A stretch of DNA of 64,000 bases, from NCBI RefSeq assembly GCF_000165425.1, contig NW_001798991.1:62001-126000 (forward strand), given 5' to 3'. Shown one piece after another: positions 24,363-36,094 of the stretch (the first letter of the stretch is position 1; every line of letters begins with the position of its first letter). Both the position numbers and the translations under genes were made by a program. The notes under the pieces are model-generated. The model made no database searches and was not told the origin of the DNA. It saw only the letters and a program-made list of their open reading frames with translations. The stretch comes from Paramecium tetraurelia. Taxonomy: Eukaryota > Ciliophora > Oligohymenophorea > Peniculida > Parameciidae.

Positions 24363-26638
24363 ATGTTGAAATTCATCTTATTAGGTGTCATGTGCACATT
24401 AAGTGTAGCTTTATTTGAGAATTCTTATCTCATTAAGCATGCCAATAACTTACAGGATTTCAAAGACATTTTAGGATCTGAATTTGTTTCATTTGTGTAT
24501 TTTTATTCGGAAAATTGTGAAAATTGCCAAAGAGCTGCTTCACTCATAGAAAAAGTAGCTGAAGAGTAAGAAGGCATAATAAATGTATATGGAACTAATT
24601 GTGATGAAATCAATAAGGATCCAAAATCTTGGCGTATATATGCAATCTAAATCTAGCAATTAAATACCATATTGCAGTTCTGATGTGATGTAACATTTGC
24701 CATAGATTACTTTCTTTGAGCCTCCCAATCAGCCAATTAACCCATATACAAAAGAAAAAATGATAGCTACAGAACATAGATTTTAAGGAGAAGCCTCTCC
24801 TTAGAGTTTGGGATAATATGGATACAAATTCATTCCAAATCATGTCATTAGAATAAATACATTGGAGGAACTCAAAAAATTCGAGACGTCTGATCCAAAG
24901 TTGAATAAAGTCATACTATTTACTAAAAGGAAGGAAACCTCTCCTTTACTCAAAGCTATGAATATACATTATTTGGAAAGAGTCAAATTTGGAGAAGTTG
25001 TAGCGACTCCAGAAACATAATCTCTATTAGACGAATTTGATATCAAGGAATTTCCACAAATAGTTGGATTAGAAAATAATGGAGATAATACATATAATAG
25101 AGATCTATTTGATGGAGATTTATTATTCAAACCAATTAAGAAATTCGTTAGGGGATTGGCTGCAAAAGATAGAATTCCATATGAATAAGTAAATGAGCAA
25201 TCAAAGAAATAAGAGGAAAGAAAAAACAGAAGACAAAAACAAGATGATTAAGATAATAATAATAATGATAATAACAATAATGAAAAATAAAATGTGATCA
25301 CTCCTACTAAATTAGACCAAGGTGTTTTGAATAAACAGTTATTAAGAAATGATAAACCAGCATTTGTGCATGTTTATAAGGAGACACCTCATAAGGCATG
25401 GGAGGAGACTATTAAAAAATATAAATCTTTATTTGATTATTATGAATTCCAAGTTAACACTCAAGAGGATGAAGAATTAGTCAAAGAATTGCAAATTAAA
25501 AGCTATCCTAGCATTAGATTTTATCAAGTAGGAAATACATAAAAAAAAAGAGCCTCCAAAATATCATTTACTAAAGAATATTCATTAGAGGAAATAAATA
25601 AAGACATATAAGAATTAATCGATGATAAGACTATTAATATTAATGAACAATCATTGTAGATGTAATTGAGTCAATATATTGCTGATAACAATATTGTTGT
25701 ACTATATTTCTATTAGACTCCATAAGTTGGATTAACTTATAGAGTCTTGAGTTAATTGCAAGAATATTATGGTAAGTATAAATTCCTATCCTTCAAAAAC
25801 GCATCTCAAAAGGTTATAGACCAATTTTAGATTCCCCATCAACCAGCAATTACTATTATCTTTAGAGATGTCAAGGATAAAAAGGAATTAGAAGAAGAAC
25901 TAAAACATGACTAAGTAAAACAAGCACTATTTACAGGGAAACACGGTTATGATGAAATCAAATCATTCTTAGACTCAGTATAATATTATTTAATATCTAG
26001 TTTGATGAATCCAAAAAGACGTCTAGCAAAAAGGTTTAAGAAATTCAAAATCAAGAGTAATTAGAAGAATATTGTGAAAAGAAGTAGACATTATGTTACA
26101 TTGCATTATTAAATGGTGAACATAAATCAGTGAAGCATGATGATATTTTGACAAAGTGGGAACACTAATTGGAAGTATTGGACAAAATCAAGAATATCCA
26201 TGGATCTAAGTCAGCATCTTTTGTTTTCATTGATGCATCTTGCCATGATGAGTTATTATTGAAATTCGATATTTCAGATGATTCGTTGCCCAATTTTGTT
26301 GCTTACTCTAGTAGCAAAAAGACGTAATTATTATTTATCATTTTAGTTATTCTAAATTAATTGGAAGATTCGATTATGATGCTATTAGTAAATTCATTGA
26401 CAAATAATACAAGGGGCAGTCTAGCAACATCAATATTAATTCTATTTAAATTGTAGAGAAGAATTGCGAGGAGATATTTCAAAAAAGGAAAGAGGCTAGT
26501 CAATCATCGGGATTATCCGATTTTGATGAAGAAATTTTGAAGGAGATATTGGAAGAAGAGAGATTAAAGAAGAAGGAGTTGGAAAAGGAATTGAAGAAAG
26601 GAAAGAAAAAGAATAAAAAGTCTAAAGATGATTTATGA
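24363..26638 (+). CDS. ER thioredoxin-domain protein (PDI family)
   Basis: Probably a protein disulfide isomerase-like enzyme or chaperone of the ER lumen. Introns of 23, 29, 23 and 23 nt leave 2178 nt, 725 residues, large for a PDI. A signal peptide (MLKFILLGVMCTLSVALF) is followed by a first thioredoxin fold with redox site CENC (FYSENCENCQRAA). Later thioredoxin-like folds lack CxxC (e.g. KPAFVHVYKETPHKAWEE; IKSYPSIRFYQ; VLYFYQTP; SFVFIDASC). An Asn-rich linker (DDQDNNNNDNNNNE) sits near residue 300. The end KSKDDL resembles a KDEL-type retrieval signal. Only one active-site pair is visible, so it may act more as a chaperone. Plus-strand start chosen at the signal peptide. Confidence 0.87.
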
Positions 26639-26711
26639 TTTTGATTCAATATTCTATGTTGTAATTGTTTATATTTAAATAAATAATTATCAATATATGT
26701 TTGCTAAGAAA

Positions 26712-27807
26712 TCATCTTTTCAACTTGTCTTCATATTATTTGAATTTCTAATTCAACCAATCGTAGAATTCTGTACTTTCATTCTTTTTCTTTTCCCAAA
26801 GTGATCCTTTGTATTTTTTTGAATTAGATACCAATTTATCAAACATCACACCCTAACATTCAAATATTGATTTACTGCAAATTTTCGAAGCATATAATTT
26901 GGCAAGAAATCTGGTATGTATTTTAATTTTAAATCAATACAAATTACCAAACTGACAATGTGATGATCAAATGATATCGGTTTAACCTTTGTGCAAAATA
27001 CGTTTAAGTCAGCTCTCACATGTTTCGGTTCATCTGGAAAAGAAACTCAAAAGAAATAAATTGAATAAGTGTACCCATATCTTTTCAGTAATTTTGCTCT
27101 CTTATCGATCGAGTGACTCAAAATAAGAACACTTCCATCGTATTCAAGGTTGTTCACTCCCCATCCCTTTACACACAATTCTCTATCGGATATAACAGGG
27201 GGTGACGAATGCATATGTAGAATCTTCGTGGCTTTGTCCGGCTGCAAAATAGTCTTTGAGTCCTTGCAGAATGGAAACCATTAGGGGTATAGTTCTGTCT
27301 CATATATAAGGCTGATAAAGATGTCAAGAGGAATTTTGATTTCCGTGTCAATTCTAGCAACGACTCTTGGTGAATTGGGCAATTATTAATATCTAATCTA
27401 CATTCGGCTATCCTATTGTTAAATTGACCAACCATCTGATTGAATTAGTGTAATAAATACCCTATAGATCAAACCATTTGGTGAGTTCCTTGATTTCTTC
27501 TATGTCATCATCAATTAATTCAAAAATTTCCTTGGTGTAATTGATGTACTCATTGTCATTGGCATAGCTATGGAGAAGTTCTTACTTCATCGAATAGGCA
27601 GAAAAGTATTATTTGTCATCCAGCAAATATTTCAGCTGTTGCAATTCTGAAAGTTGTTATTTATTTGGAGAGATTTCAATTTATATTAATTTGATTGCTG
27701 ATGGAATAATGCAATCAAACTATGGTTCCTCTTCTTCTTCAATAACCAAGTTTCCTAATTATATCAAGTGTCTAATTAAAACACAATTTTTACTTTTTTA
27801 TAGACAT
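26712..27807 (-). CDS. START-domain lipid-binding protein with in-frame TGA
   Basis: START domains bind a single lipid such as sterol or phosphatidylcholine. Introns of 22, 25 and 23 nt give 1026 nt, 342 codons. An acidic N-terminal part (NLVIEEEEEPQFD) leads to the START fold: PRVVARIDTEIKIP, LYPQWFPFCKDSK, RELCVKGWGVNN, FPDEPKHVRADLN, HIVSLVICIDLKLKYIPD, LPNYMLRKFAG, which match the family in order and end in a long C-terminal helix. One TGA at 27047-27049 lies in frame between RYGYTYSIYFF and VSFPDEPK. A 29-nt GT..AG stretch there would break frame. So the gene is either a fresh pseudogene, or has a splice I cannot see, or the base is wrong. Confidence 0.75.
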
Positions 27808-28193
27808 ATTTTTTATTAACAAATATGAAATTATTCACTATTCCAAAATAAATACAACATAAAATATTCCGGCATTCCTACAGAAATATTTATCCCTAAT
27901 TACTAACAGATTACATTGAAATGCTATTTTCAACAATTAAAATTGCATATTTTCTGCAATAAAAATCAAGGGTCCCTTTCTATAGATTTCTAATAGAAAA
28001 ACAAATTAAAGATAAAAAACGAAAAAATCAATTATTAGGATATAATTATTAATATTTTTACAGTAATTGTTTTATTAGATTTCATTTATAATTTGATTGA
28101 GTTAATAATATGAAATCTCTAATTTACCATACAATATATTGATAACTTTAAGATCAATTTTATTGAAGAGTAGAATTAATTCTATTTATAAAC
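27808..28193. other. AT-rich spacer
   Basis: Between the START gene and the 3' end of the ORP gene. It should hold the START gene promoter. No other signal seen. Confidence 0.4.
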
Positions 28194-31100
28194 TCATTTT
28201 CTTTTCTTTTTTGGACCTAGAGCTTCTCTCAATTTTCTATCTTATCTTTGAAATATTTCAAGTCTCTCTTTCCATTATTGTGCTTAATCAAAATCTCTCA
28301 ATTTCCACATCAGAACATCCATTCTGAAATTGGCGTCTGATGGCAACGGATATTAAGCCAATTCTAATTGGATTGGAAAATCACTCATGATAGATATCAG
28401 TTTTTGATTATCAAACTTAAATATTAATGATTTTTTACCTTTAATTCTTGGTTCCAAACTCCCTTAATTATGCTTTTGATTGATTTCACTTCCGTCTTCA
28501 AATCAAGACCCTTGTATTTTCTATAGCCTTCCCTTAAATATCTTCCAATAGCCGCATCAGTAACTTCGCAGACTCCCCCAGCTACATAATCTGAGTAAGG
28601 AAGGTATTCAATATTGAAATATTGACAGTACTTCTTATCCGGTTTGAATGCACATTCCATAATTAATTTATTACTCAAATCAAATAGAAACTATTTCTCT
28701 AAAAAGTCCATTGATTTATCACCAAAGGTTGTCCCATAAATACAACCAGGTGCTAATAAGATAATAATTTCCTAGGGAGGGTTTTCGAATATCACTTTAA
28801 CTTCGCCAACATTTCTTCCAACAACAGAATTCGAATGAAAATTAGCAACTAATTCTAGACGAGCATCAATTCTATTCATGTTTTGATTATTCTTACTTGT
28901 ATTTTCTGCCATAATACTAAATAATGCAAATTGGAGGATGATGACTGATTTATTCACAATATATAGGACAATTATCAAAGTAGCCTTAGAAGGTTTCTCC
29001 TAAAATTGGATTGAAGGGCTTGTGAAATATTAGAAATTGATTTTACTTTTTCCATGGATAAATATGAAAAGATAAATCCAAAAGAAAATGCTGCACACTA
29101 TTTAATCCTGAAGAATTTATCTTTCGAAATAGCAGCTTCATCCAAAAACACTGGTGCAAAGGCCAAAGAACTACAAGCTCTCTCAGTATTAGATCTGGAT
29201 TCGAAAATAGTTACTGGCATAGATATACTAGTTAGAGATCTTCCCATCAAAAGTGAAGTTCCTTCAATTTAAATCATTTCTTACCTATTCTAGCTAATAA
29301 AAATTTGACCACACTCTTCTATGCATTCACTTTAACCTCATTTATACATTTCAGACCACCATTCTTTTCGTCTCTAATGAAATCCTTTCGAAATATATAG
29401 TGGCCTCCCTCCTATTCTTTCATATACTTTCTTTTCTTATTATATTTGAATATAAAAATACATTAATGTCTTGTACTAATGGATTCAATATATGTTCAAT
29501 GTCTATGGCGATTTGACAAAATTTCCCACTAAAATACGCCTACATCTTTTTTTCTACCCAATCTTCAAGATTTTCAATAGTATCGCTCTAACTTTAAGTT
29601 TAATTACTCTAACTCTGAGGTTACCTTTAAGTGATAGAATTTCTGACCTCTATCACACTTTAATCAGATGTATTAGCTTATTGATCTGATTGTCCAATAA
29701 ATAACTTATCATTCATAGCATCAATATCATCTTCGCAATCATAAAATTAAGTAATATTTCCATCAGATCCCTCATTTTCAGGTTGGATATCATCATTTTC
29801 ACAGTCATCTTCTATTTTTGGTTATTGAAATATGATATTTTATGATATTATTTAGGATGACTCTTAAGAACTGGATGTTTTTTTTAGTTTCAGTTATTCC
29901 AATGCCCCTTAAGAAAGATTGCTTTGGTCAGTTTTTGCTTGAACTTAATTCAACTCAGTTGACTTATCTGATTTTTTCATATTGATTTACTATTGTTATG
30001 CTTGTTTATCCTCTTCTTTTTAGTTTGCAATCTAGGGAATGTTTTTGTCTTTAGAAGGCAGTGGCAATTATTAGGGTGAGGTAACTTGTATTTACTAATT
30101 TGGACCCAACTATGGGGAGGATCCAAGAATGGGTTATTGAGTGTTTTGATTTTGCACTGTTGATTTGGGGATATCGATAGGCTATTCCATTTTGAAGGAA
30201 TTTTATTTAGTGTCTTTTCTCTGTAGGGCTTTCAACTTTGAAGGGGCGGATTCATTTTGAGGACTATTGTTAGGAATGATGGCTTGGCCTTGATCTTGCA
30301 TCGATTATTTATCAAAGTCTAGTCTTTGGGGTTTAATTATGTTTTCATATTGCAGGAAATATTGTTGTGAGAGTATTGAATCTTCTTCGATAAAGGCTAA
30401 ACCATTGTAGCTCTATTCGGTGAAGAGGACTACGTTGGTTTGATTGTTTTCGTAGAATAGACCCCAAACAGCAAATTTCAATAGTCCTGAAACAGTGCCT
30501 GAATGTATTTTTTAATCTAGTTTTTTTTCAATAACAATTTTAGTGTTTTCTTTTTTTTTAAATTCCACCGCATATCTTAAGTATGTGAATTCTCTTTTAA
30601 ACTAAAACCAGTTTTTGATTAATCTTATTTCAGTTATCATTTAGGATTTATCAGATTTGAATTCTTTAATTTAAGTGTATTCTTTAAGATTATGGATATT
30701 CCAATCGTATTGAGTCTGAAACAATTGCGTTTAGCATTTGGTTAAGCCTAAAATGAATTAGTAATAATACAATTTCCTGGGAAAGTGAGGAAGACTTTGA
30801 AATTGAGTTAATTGTTCTTATTGCGATAAATCTTCACTACTTGATTTTGGATGAGTTCGTACTATTCCAATTGGTAGGATTTTGATCTGATAGTTTGAAT
30901 CCTAATTTAAAATATTAGAGTATAAAACATACGCATCTCTAATTTCTGGCATTTCAAAGAATTGTGGCATTTCATAATCGTATTCTCGAAGTGAGGCTGT
31001 GGATTAAATTAAATATATAATACATGTTGGTTTAGAAGATAAACTGGGTTCGAATAAACTTTGAGTTCGCAGTTACTATCCACACATTTTTTTCAGGAAC

Positions 31101-31407
31101 AACATAAGTTCATTGGCAAATTTTTCATTATCGGATCCCATAAGTATGTTCTTTTCGCCAATCGTAGAAGCCAATTCAAATTAGAATCTATTATTTTTTC
31201 TTTCTACATTTGCTATCTATCAAGAATGAGAATCCTCTTTACTTGATAATTAGCAAGATGGTAATTTTTATTTTATTTTGAACTTTTGATCGAAAATATT
31301 CTAAGTTCTTGGTCAATGATGTATTTTTTAGGTTACCAAAGACCAAAAGTCTTTCCTTTGACTAGGACTTCTCCTTCCAAAAGAAAGTTGATTTTTGCCT
31401 TGTCCAT
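28194..31407 (-). CDS. Oxysterol-binding protein-related protein (PH + ORD)
   Basis: Lipid transfer protein that swaps sterol or PS for PI4P between membranes. An N-terminal PH domain (KINFLLEGEVLVKGKTFGLW to ILMGSDNEKFANELMLFL) is followed by about 480 residues of Gln/Ser-rich linker and then the ORD. The ORD shows FNPILGETFQG and the family fingerprint EQISHHPP, then YGTTFGDKSM, and near the end the LPPTDxRFRPD-like segment YPLPSDANFRMD with WKLRDFDQAQQWKERLE. A 26-nt intron near the linker end removes a TGA and joins both halves; without it one would call two genes. No FFAT motif was clearly seen. ORP identity is firm. Confidence 0.92.
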
Positions 31408-31560
31408 AAATTTAATAAAATATTTGGGATATTTAAATGGAATTTTAGTGTAAACTATTATTCTACCCCTTTTGCTCACTTTACATCTTATAAATTTATT
31501 TTAAAGTTATATTGTTTTTTTTGTTACAATATGATAATACAACCCAGATACTCGTAGAAG

Positions 31561-34243
31561 ATGGCTGACACTTTCTCTAATAGTAAGGACTTTTACTCAT
31601 TTCATCAAAAATAATTCATTGCTTAAAAACCCCAAGCACAACGTTTGGAACATTTGTCAATCTCTCAAAGAACTAAAATTCAATCAAGCAAGGACAGGAC
31701 AAGTTCCGAAATACTGACGGCTTTTATCAACAGAGGGATGCTTTCGACACAATAAAAGGTGTCAATCTCAAGGCCTTATGAGAATTCATCAAGCATTCTG
31801 ATAAAGTAGAGTTATGATGAAAAAATCACCAGAGATGATTTACTGGCGTAACAGGCTCTATAAACCATAGAGGATTTGGAAAAGAGTAATAAATCATAAT
31901 GAATTGTTTAGATAAGAAAATACTTCCACCATTGAGATTGTATGCTGATAAATTAAAACTCAAGGAGAGACAGAACCAATCCAAAGAAAAAGTGGAAACC
32001 TTCAAAAGTTCCCTCATTGAAACGTAAGCTTAATACAAGTATGACTAGTCCCACCTTGCAAAGGACAGTGGTGAGGAAAAATCGAGGATTCATGCAAGGC
32101 GAATAGAAATCAACTTATGAAAATGAACAGAGTATCCAGAAGATGGGAAGAACCTCGTCAACGCCTTTGATGCAGAAGTCAAAAGAGGAAAAGGAAGAAC
32201 AAGCAACTAGTAGATCTGGAACTCCTTAAAAGGAAACCTCAAATGTGAGTCCAATTAAGAATCCCCAAAAGACTCTAACAAAGTAATTGAGTATTTACAC
32301 TCCTTAATAAAAAACAATTAAGGAAAAGAAATTACAGAGTGCCTTGCATTTATCATAACCATAATAACAACAACAATAACAATAATAATATCCTATCCAA
32401 ATTGATAAAAAAGTAATTCCAAGGAAAAAAAAGAAATAAAATTAAGTAAATATCATCCAGCAGTAAAATATATAAAAAGAGAAACTGACTCTACGTCACA
32501 CTTCGTATCGTTGCTTTTTGAATAAGATCAATTTTTCAAATAACCAATGCATTTCCTGTCCCAACAAATTGGAAGTCCCTGCCTATTATTACTACGTGGG
32601 TCTTGGGAACAATGGAAGTTTAGTGAAAAATATATTTCGTTAAAGATGGTGGTGGTCTGAAGTGGAAACTTTAGATACCGCAAAAGTAAATATGTCATGG
32701 ACATAATTAAAATAAAATATTTGCATTGAATAATTGCATCCCTACAATATGGATTCAGGAGCTTAGAGTTCCGAGTCCTTTATTTTGAGTCATGAAGAAA
32801 CCATTGGGGATACCAGTGATTCAGACATTGATGTAAGACCCAAATAAGTGAGCATTACTGGAGGAATACAAAAATAGCAGAGCTCTTCTTAGCATCAATA
32901 AAAGAAACCTCCAAATTACTACTCTATGAAAAGAATATTCAATGCTTAAGATCTATAAAAGTTAGTAAATTATATGGATGAAACTAATTGTTTTGATAGC
33001 TAATTGATTTTCAGTGATTGCTCTGAAAAATTACTAAAGGAAATCAAATAGTATAATACTATTCAAAGATTGGACAGTAGAACCCAAAAGATGCACAACC
33101 ATATGGAAGATAATTGGCACTTAGGTAATAAAAAGGCTTTGTTTTATAACATGAGACATTATTTTCAAATCATCAGAGAAGATTATAACAAATTGCTCCC
33201 TGTAACATTTCATGTTCAAAAGGGGTTAAACGATATAGAATACTCAAGATTCTTGGATTATTACAACAAAAGAAATGAGGACGTTCGAGAACTTGAAAAA
33301 AATAGAGACAGGAAAGACAAGAAGAAACTACCCCTAAATCTTTGGATAATCAAACCAGGAGAACTGACTAATAGAGGAAATGGGATCACTGTTTGCAATG
33401 ATCTCAATGAAATCAATAAAATAATAAGTGAAGAAATTCAAGATTGCAGATAAAGAACCTATATTGTCCAATAGTATATCGATAATCCTTTTTTGTATAA
33501 TAAAAGAAAATTCGACATCCGATGTTATATGCTGCTCACTTCTTAAAATGGAATATTTAAAGGTTATTGGTATTAGGAAGGGTACATACGAACATCATCC
33601 AAAGAATTCACCACAAAATGCTTAGACAGATTTGTACATCTGACAAATGACGCAGTCCAATCGAAAGATTAAGATTATGGTAAGCATGAGCCAGGCAATA
33701 AGATTTCTTATTTAGAATTCTAGAGATATGTTGAATGTAATTACCCCAATTCTAAATTCAACTTTTTCATTGACATCTATCCCAAAATGAGAGCTGCAGC
33801 CTTGGATATGATGAAGGCAACCTATGGTAAAATTGATCCTCACAGAAGGATTAATAGCTTTGAGGTATTGCATTGTTAGCTTATAGTAGTTATATGGGTT
33901 GGATTTTATGATTGACGACAATTTCAAATTGTGGTTAATTGAAGCCAATACCAATCCCTGTCTTGAATAATCTTGTCCTCTTCTTAGTAGAATCATACCG
34001 ACGATGGTAGAAAATCTATTTAGGATTGCTGTCGATCCAATTTTCCCTCCACCATTTTTTGAGGAATGGCCTTAAAATAAAAAACTGTTTATTCCAGATA
34101 ATGTTATTGAAAATAATAAATTCGAACTTATTTTTGACGAATTAATAGAGAAGAAGAGCATGCTTAATTTGTTTCGCGACAATAAAATTGAATAAGAATG
34201 TTTTGATATTGAAGAAGAAGAAGAGGAGGAGGAGAAGGATTGA
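31561..34243 (+). CDS. Tubulin tyrosine ligase-like (TTLL) enzyme
   Basis: ATP-grasp ligase that adds amino acids (Glu or Gly) to tubulin tails, most likely in cilia. Introns of 26, 25, 18 and 25 nt leave 2589 nt, 862 residues. The first 350 residues are polar with a poly-Gln run near codons 240-252. The TTL core begins WSEVETLDTAK and shows WIIKPGELTNRGNGI, RTYIVQQYIDNPFLYN, KFDIRCYMLLTSQNG, RFVHLTNDAVQ, GLDFMIDDNFKLWLIEANTN and PCLEQSCPLL. The tail is a Glu-rich acidic stretch. An in-frame ATG at 31531 would add ten residues. Glutamylase versus glycylase cannot be decided; the NRGNGI form rather than SRGxGI leans to neither. Divergent from the ORP gene, about 150 bp apart. Confidence 0.93.
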
Positions 34244-34453
34244 TAAATTGTATAACTAAATTTTATAATTATCATTGTTAATTATTAAACTTTAAATTGA
34301 TTGTTTTAGTTTAATAAGTTTTAATAATTACAAGATCTAATCATAAAAATTGAGACTTTTGCTTATTATTATAATTTGTTAACATCATTAAATTTATTTT
34401 CTATGGTAAAATAATTTTATGATGTAATACTCAATAAATTAATTTTTTTACAT

Positions 34454-35709
34454 ATGTAGAGAGTCATCGTTTACTACGCATTCAAAATATGGGATGGTCT
34501 CTTTATTGGAAACAGCCGTGCTCCTTTAGTATTTATTTATATTTTAAATTGATGAGGAAAGAGACTTTTTGTTAATGAACAAAATAAATAATATCATTAA
34601 TTGTGCTGCGGCTGAACTTACATTTAATGGCAACGGAAACGTTCTCTGTTTCAATTGGAGAGACGCTGACGAACAAGTAAATTCTGCATTCAAATTTAGA
34701 GTATTGTTACAACTGAAAATCTCGAAAAAATAAGTGAATTTATTGAAACAGCCACAAACAATGGAGAGGGAGTCTTGTTTTTCTCGCTTAAAGGATAAAG
34801 CAGAGCCTTAACAGCATTATCAGCTTATTTAATTTACAAGTAACTTTCTTACTGAATTTCTTTAGATATCGTTGGGGCCTAATCAAAACACTCCAATTCT
34901 TAAACTCAAGAAGGAAGGACTTTGAAATCAGACCAGCATTCTTAAAATAATTATTGGACTTTAGCATTGAATACTTCAAAACCAATTAAGAAAGCAAGAA
35001 TTGGGATCATTATACAGAAAATCAAGAAATTTTGGTTATTTAAAATACCTATTTGAATTCCCAATAATAACCACCATTAATTACTAAAACTCTTGGATCT
35101 TATACTATTCCAAGTGGATAAAAATAAAATGTATCCTGGTCTATTAACTTGATATAATAAATATAAACAATCTAGATTAAGGAAGAAATACAATAAAATA
35201 AAGAATTAAAATCTATTTTAAAAGGGTCTATTTCAAATTCTTAGAAAGATAAGTAAGTAAGATGTGTTTCAGTAATTGATAATTCAAACATATATTTTGA
35301 TGAGAGCATTCTATAAAATATGTTTATCAAAAAAAAGTTACAGACACCTAAAATTAATAGTTTAAGTTTGGAAAGCAAAGCGAGCAAAAATGAATTAAAA
35401 CTTTTTGGCATATCTTAACAAAGGCCTGTCTCTAGAAGGCCATAGTATTTCACTCCAGAAAAGCAAAGGATTCTGCATAACACTAAATAGATTCTGGACA
35501 CTTATTTGAACGCATAATTAAATAATATATCGTTATTGAGAGGTCGAGCCATTCACACTCCTATGAGAGAAAGAATAAGGGCAATTTCTTAATAGAATAC
35601 AACTCCCAATAAAACTCCAACTCGAAATAAATAATCCTTTTTTTTATTCGAAAATCAAAATACAAGATGGATTAATCCGAAAAAATAACCTTAATTTAAA
35701 ATTAAATGA
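34454..35709 (+). CDS. Dual-specificity phosphatase-like pseudoenzyme
   Basis: Introns of 28, 23 and 26 nt leave 1179 nt, 392 residues. Residues of about 60-145 match the DSP fold end: GVLFFSLKGQSRALTALSAY, LIYKYRWG, IKTLQFLNSRRKDFEIRP, AFLKQLLDF. This aligns with the usual VHCxxGxSRS...YLM...L.EAL.FV...R....NxxFLxQL. The catalytic His-Cys pair is Phe-Ser here, so the HCX5R signature is lost while the later Ser-Arg is kept. It should bind rather than hydrolyse phosphoprotein, like STYX-type proteins; that role is inferred. The long C-terminus (QKDKQVRC to the end) is Gln/Ser/Lys-rich and probably disordered. A minor chance is that it retains activity by another residue. Confidence 0.82.
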
Positions 35710-35817
35710 TTTTTGTGAATCATTCTTGCTTATTTGTTTATGTTGAATTACAAAATTTATTAATATTTATTTCTTATCAGTCAAAACTTGGTTTATTGGT
35801 TCTACTGCTTTTGATTT

Positions 35818-36094
35818 CAGTGATCATTTATCTACTTGTTGCAGCTTGCCCTTTCTTTTAACTTAATTTTGTCGAGACTAATATAATATATTATTAATTC
35901 TTATACTCCCGTTTTTTTTATTTCTCATATCCTTCATTATTTAAAATATGTCAATACTAGTTTATAATGTATTTTTTCTATTTTACAAATATCAATACTT
36001 ATCTGACATCTTAAGCTATTCTTAACTCATTTTATGAGATTCCTCTGATTTCAAGATTTCTGATTGTTTTCTTGAATTTGGATGTGGTTGCATA
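35818..36094 (-). CDS. Possible small protein or alternative last exons
   Basis: From ATG at 36092-36094 a frame reads MQPHPNSRKQSEILKSEE and HKMSQEQLKMSD, and after short introns a Lys-rich end (RYEKQKKR, DKIKLKERASCNKQ) to TGA at 35818-35820. An unspliced alternative continues to TGA at 35781-35783 with QMITEIKSSRTNKPS. Its first 44 nt overlap, in another frame, the end of the coiled-coil gene on the same strand. The codon character is good, so either this is a small gene, or it is the true 3' end of that gene through a splice I could not place. Confidence 0.35.

Noticed and set aside
28194-29423. A separate short OSBP gene starting at an ATG near 29423
   Set aside because: A 26-nt intron joins it in frame to the PH-containing upstream part, making one full-length ORP.
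32355-32393. CAA/TAA-rich repeat as a microsatellite
   Set aside because: It is a poly-glutamine run inside the TTLL coding sequence, since TAA is Gln here.
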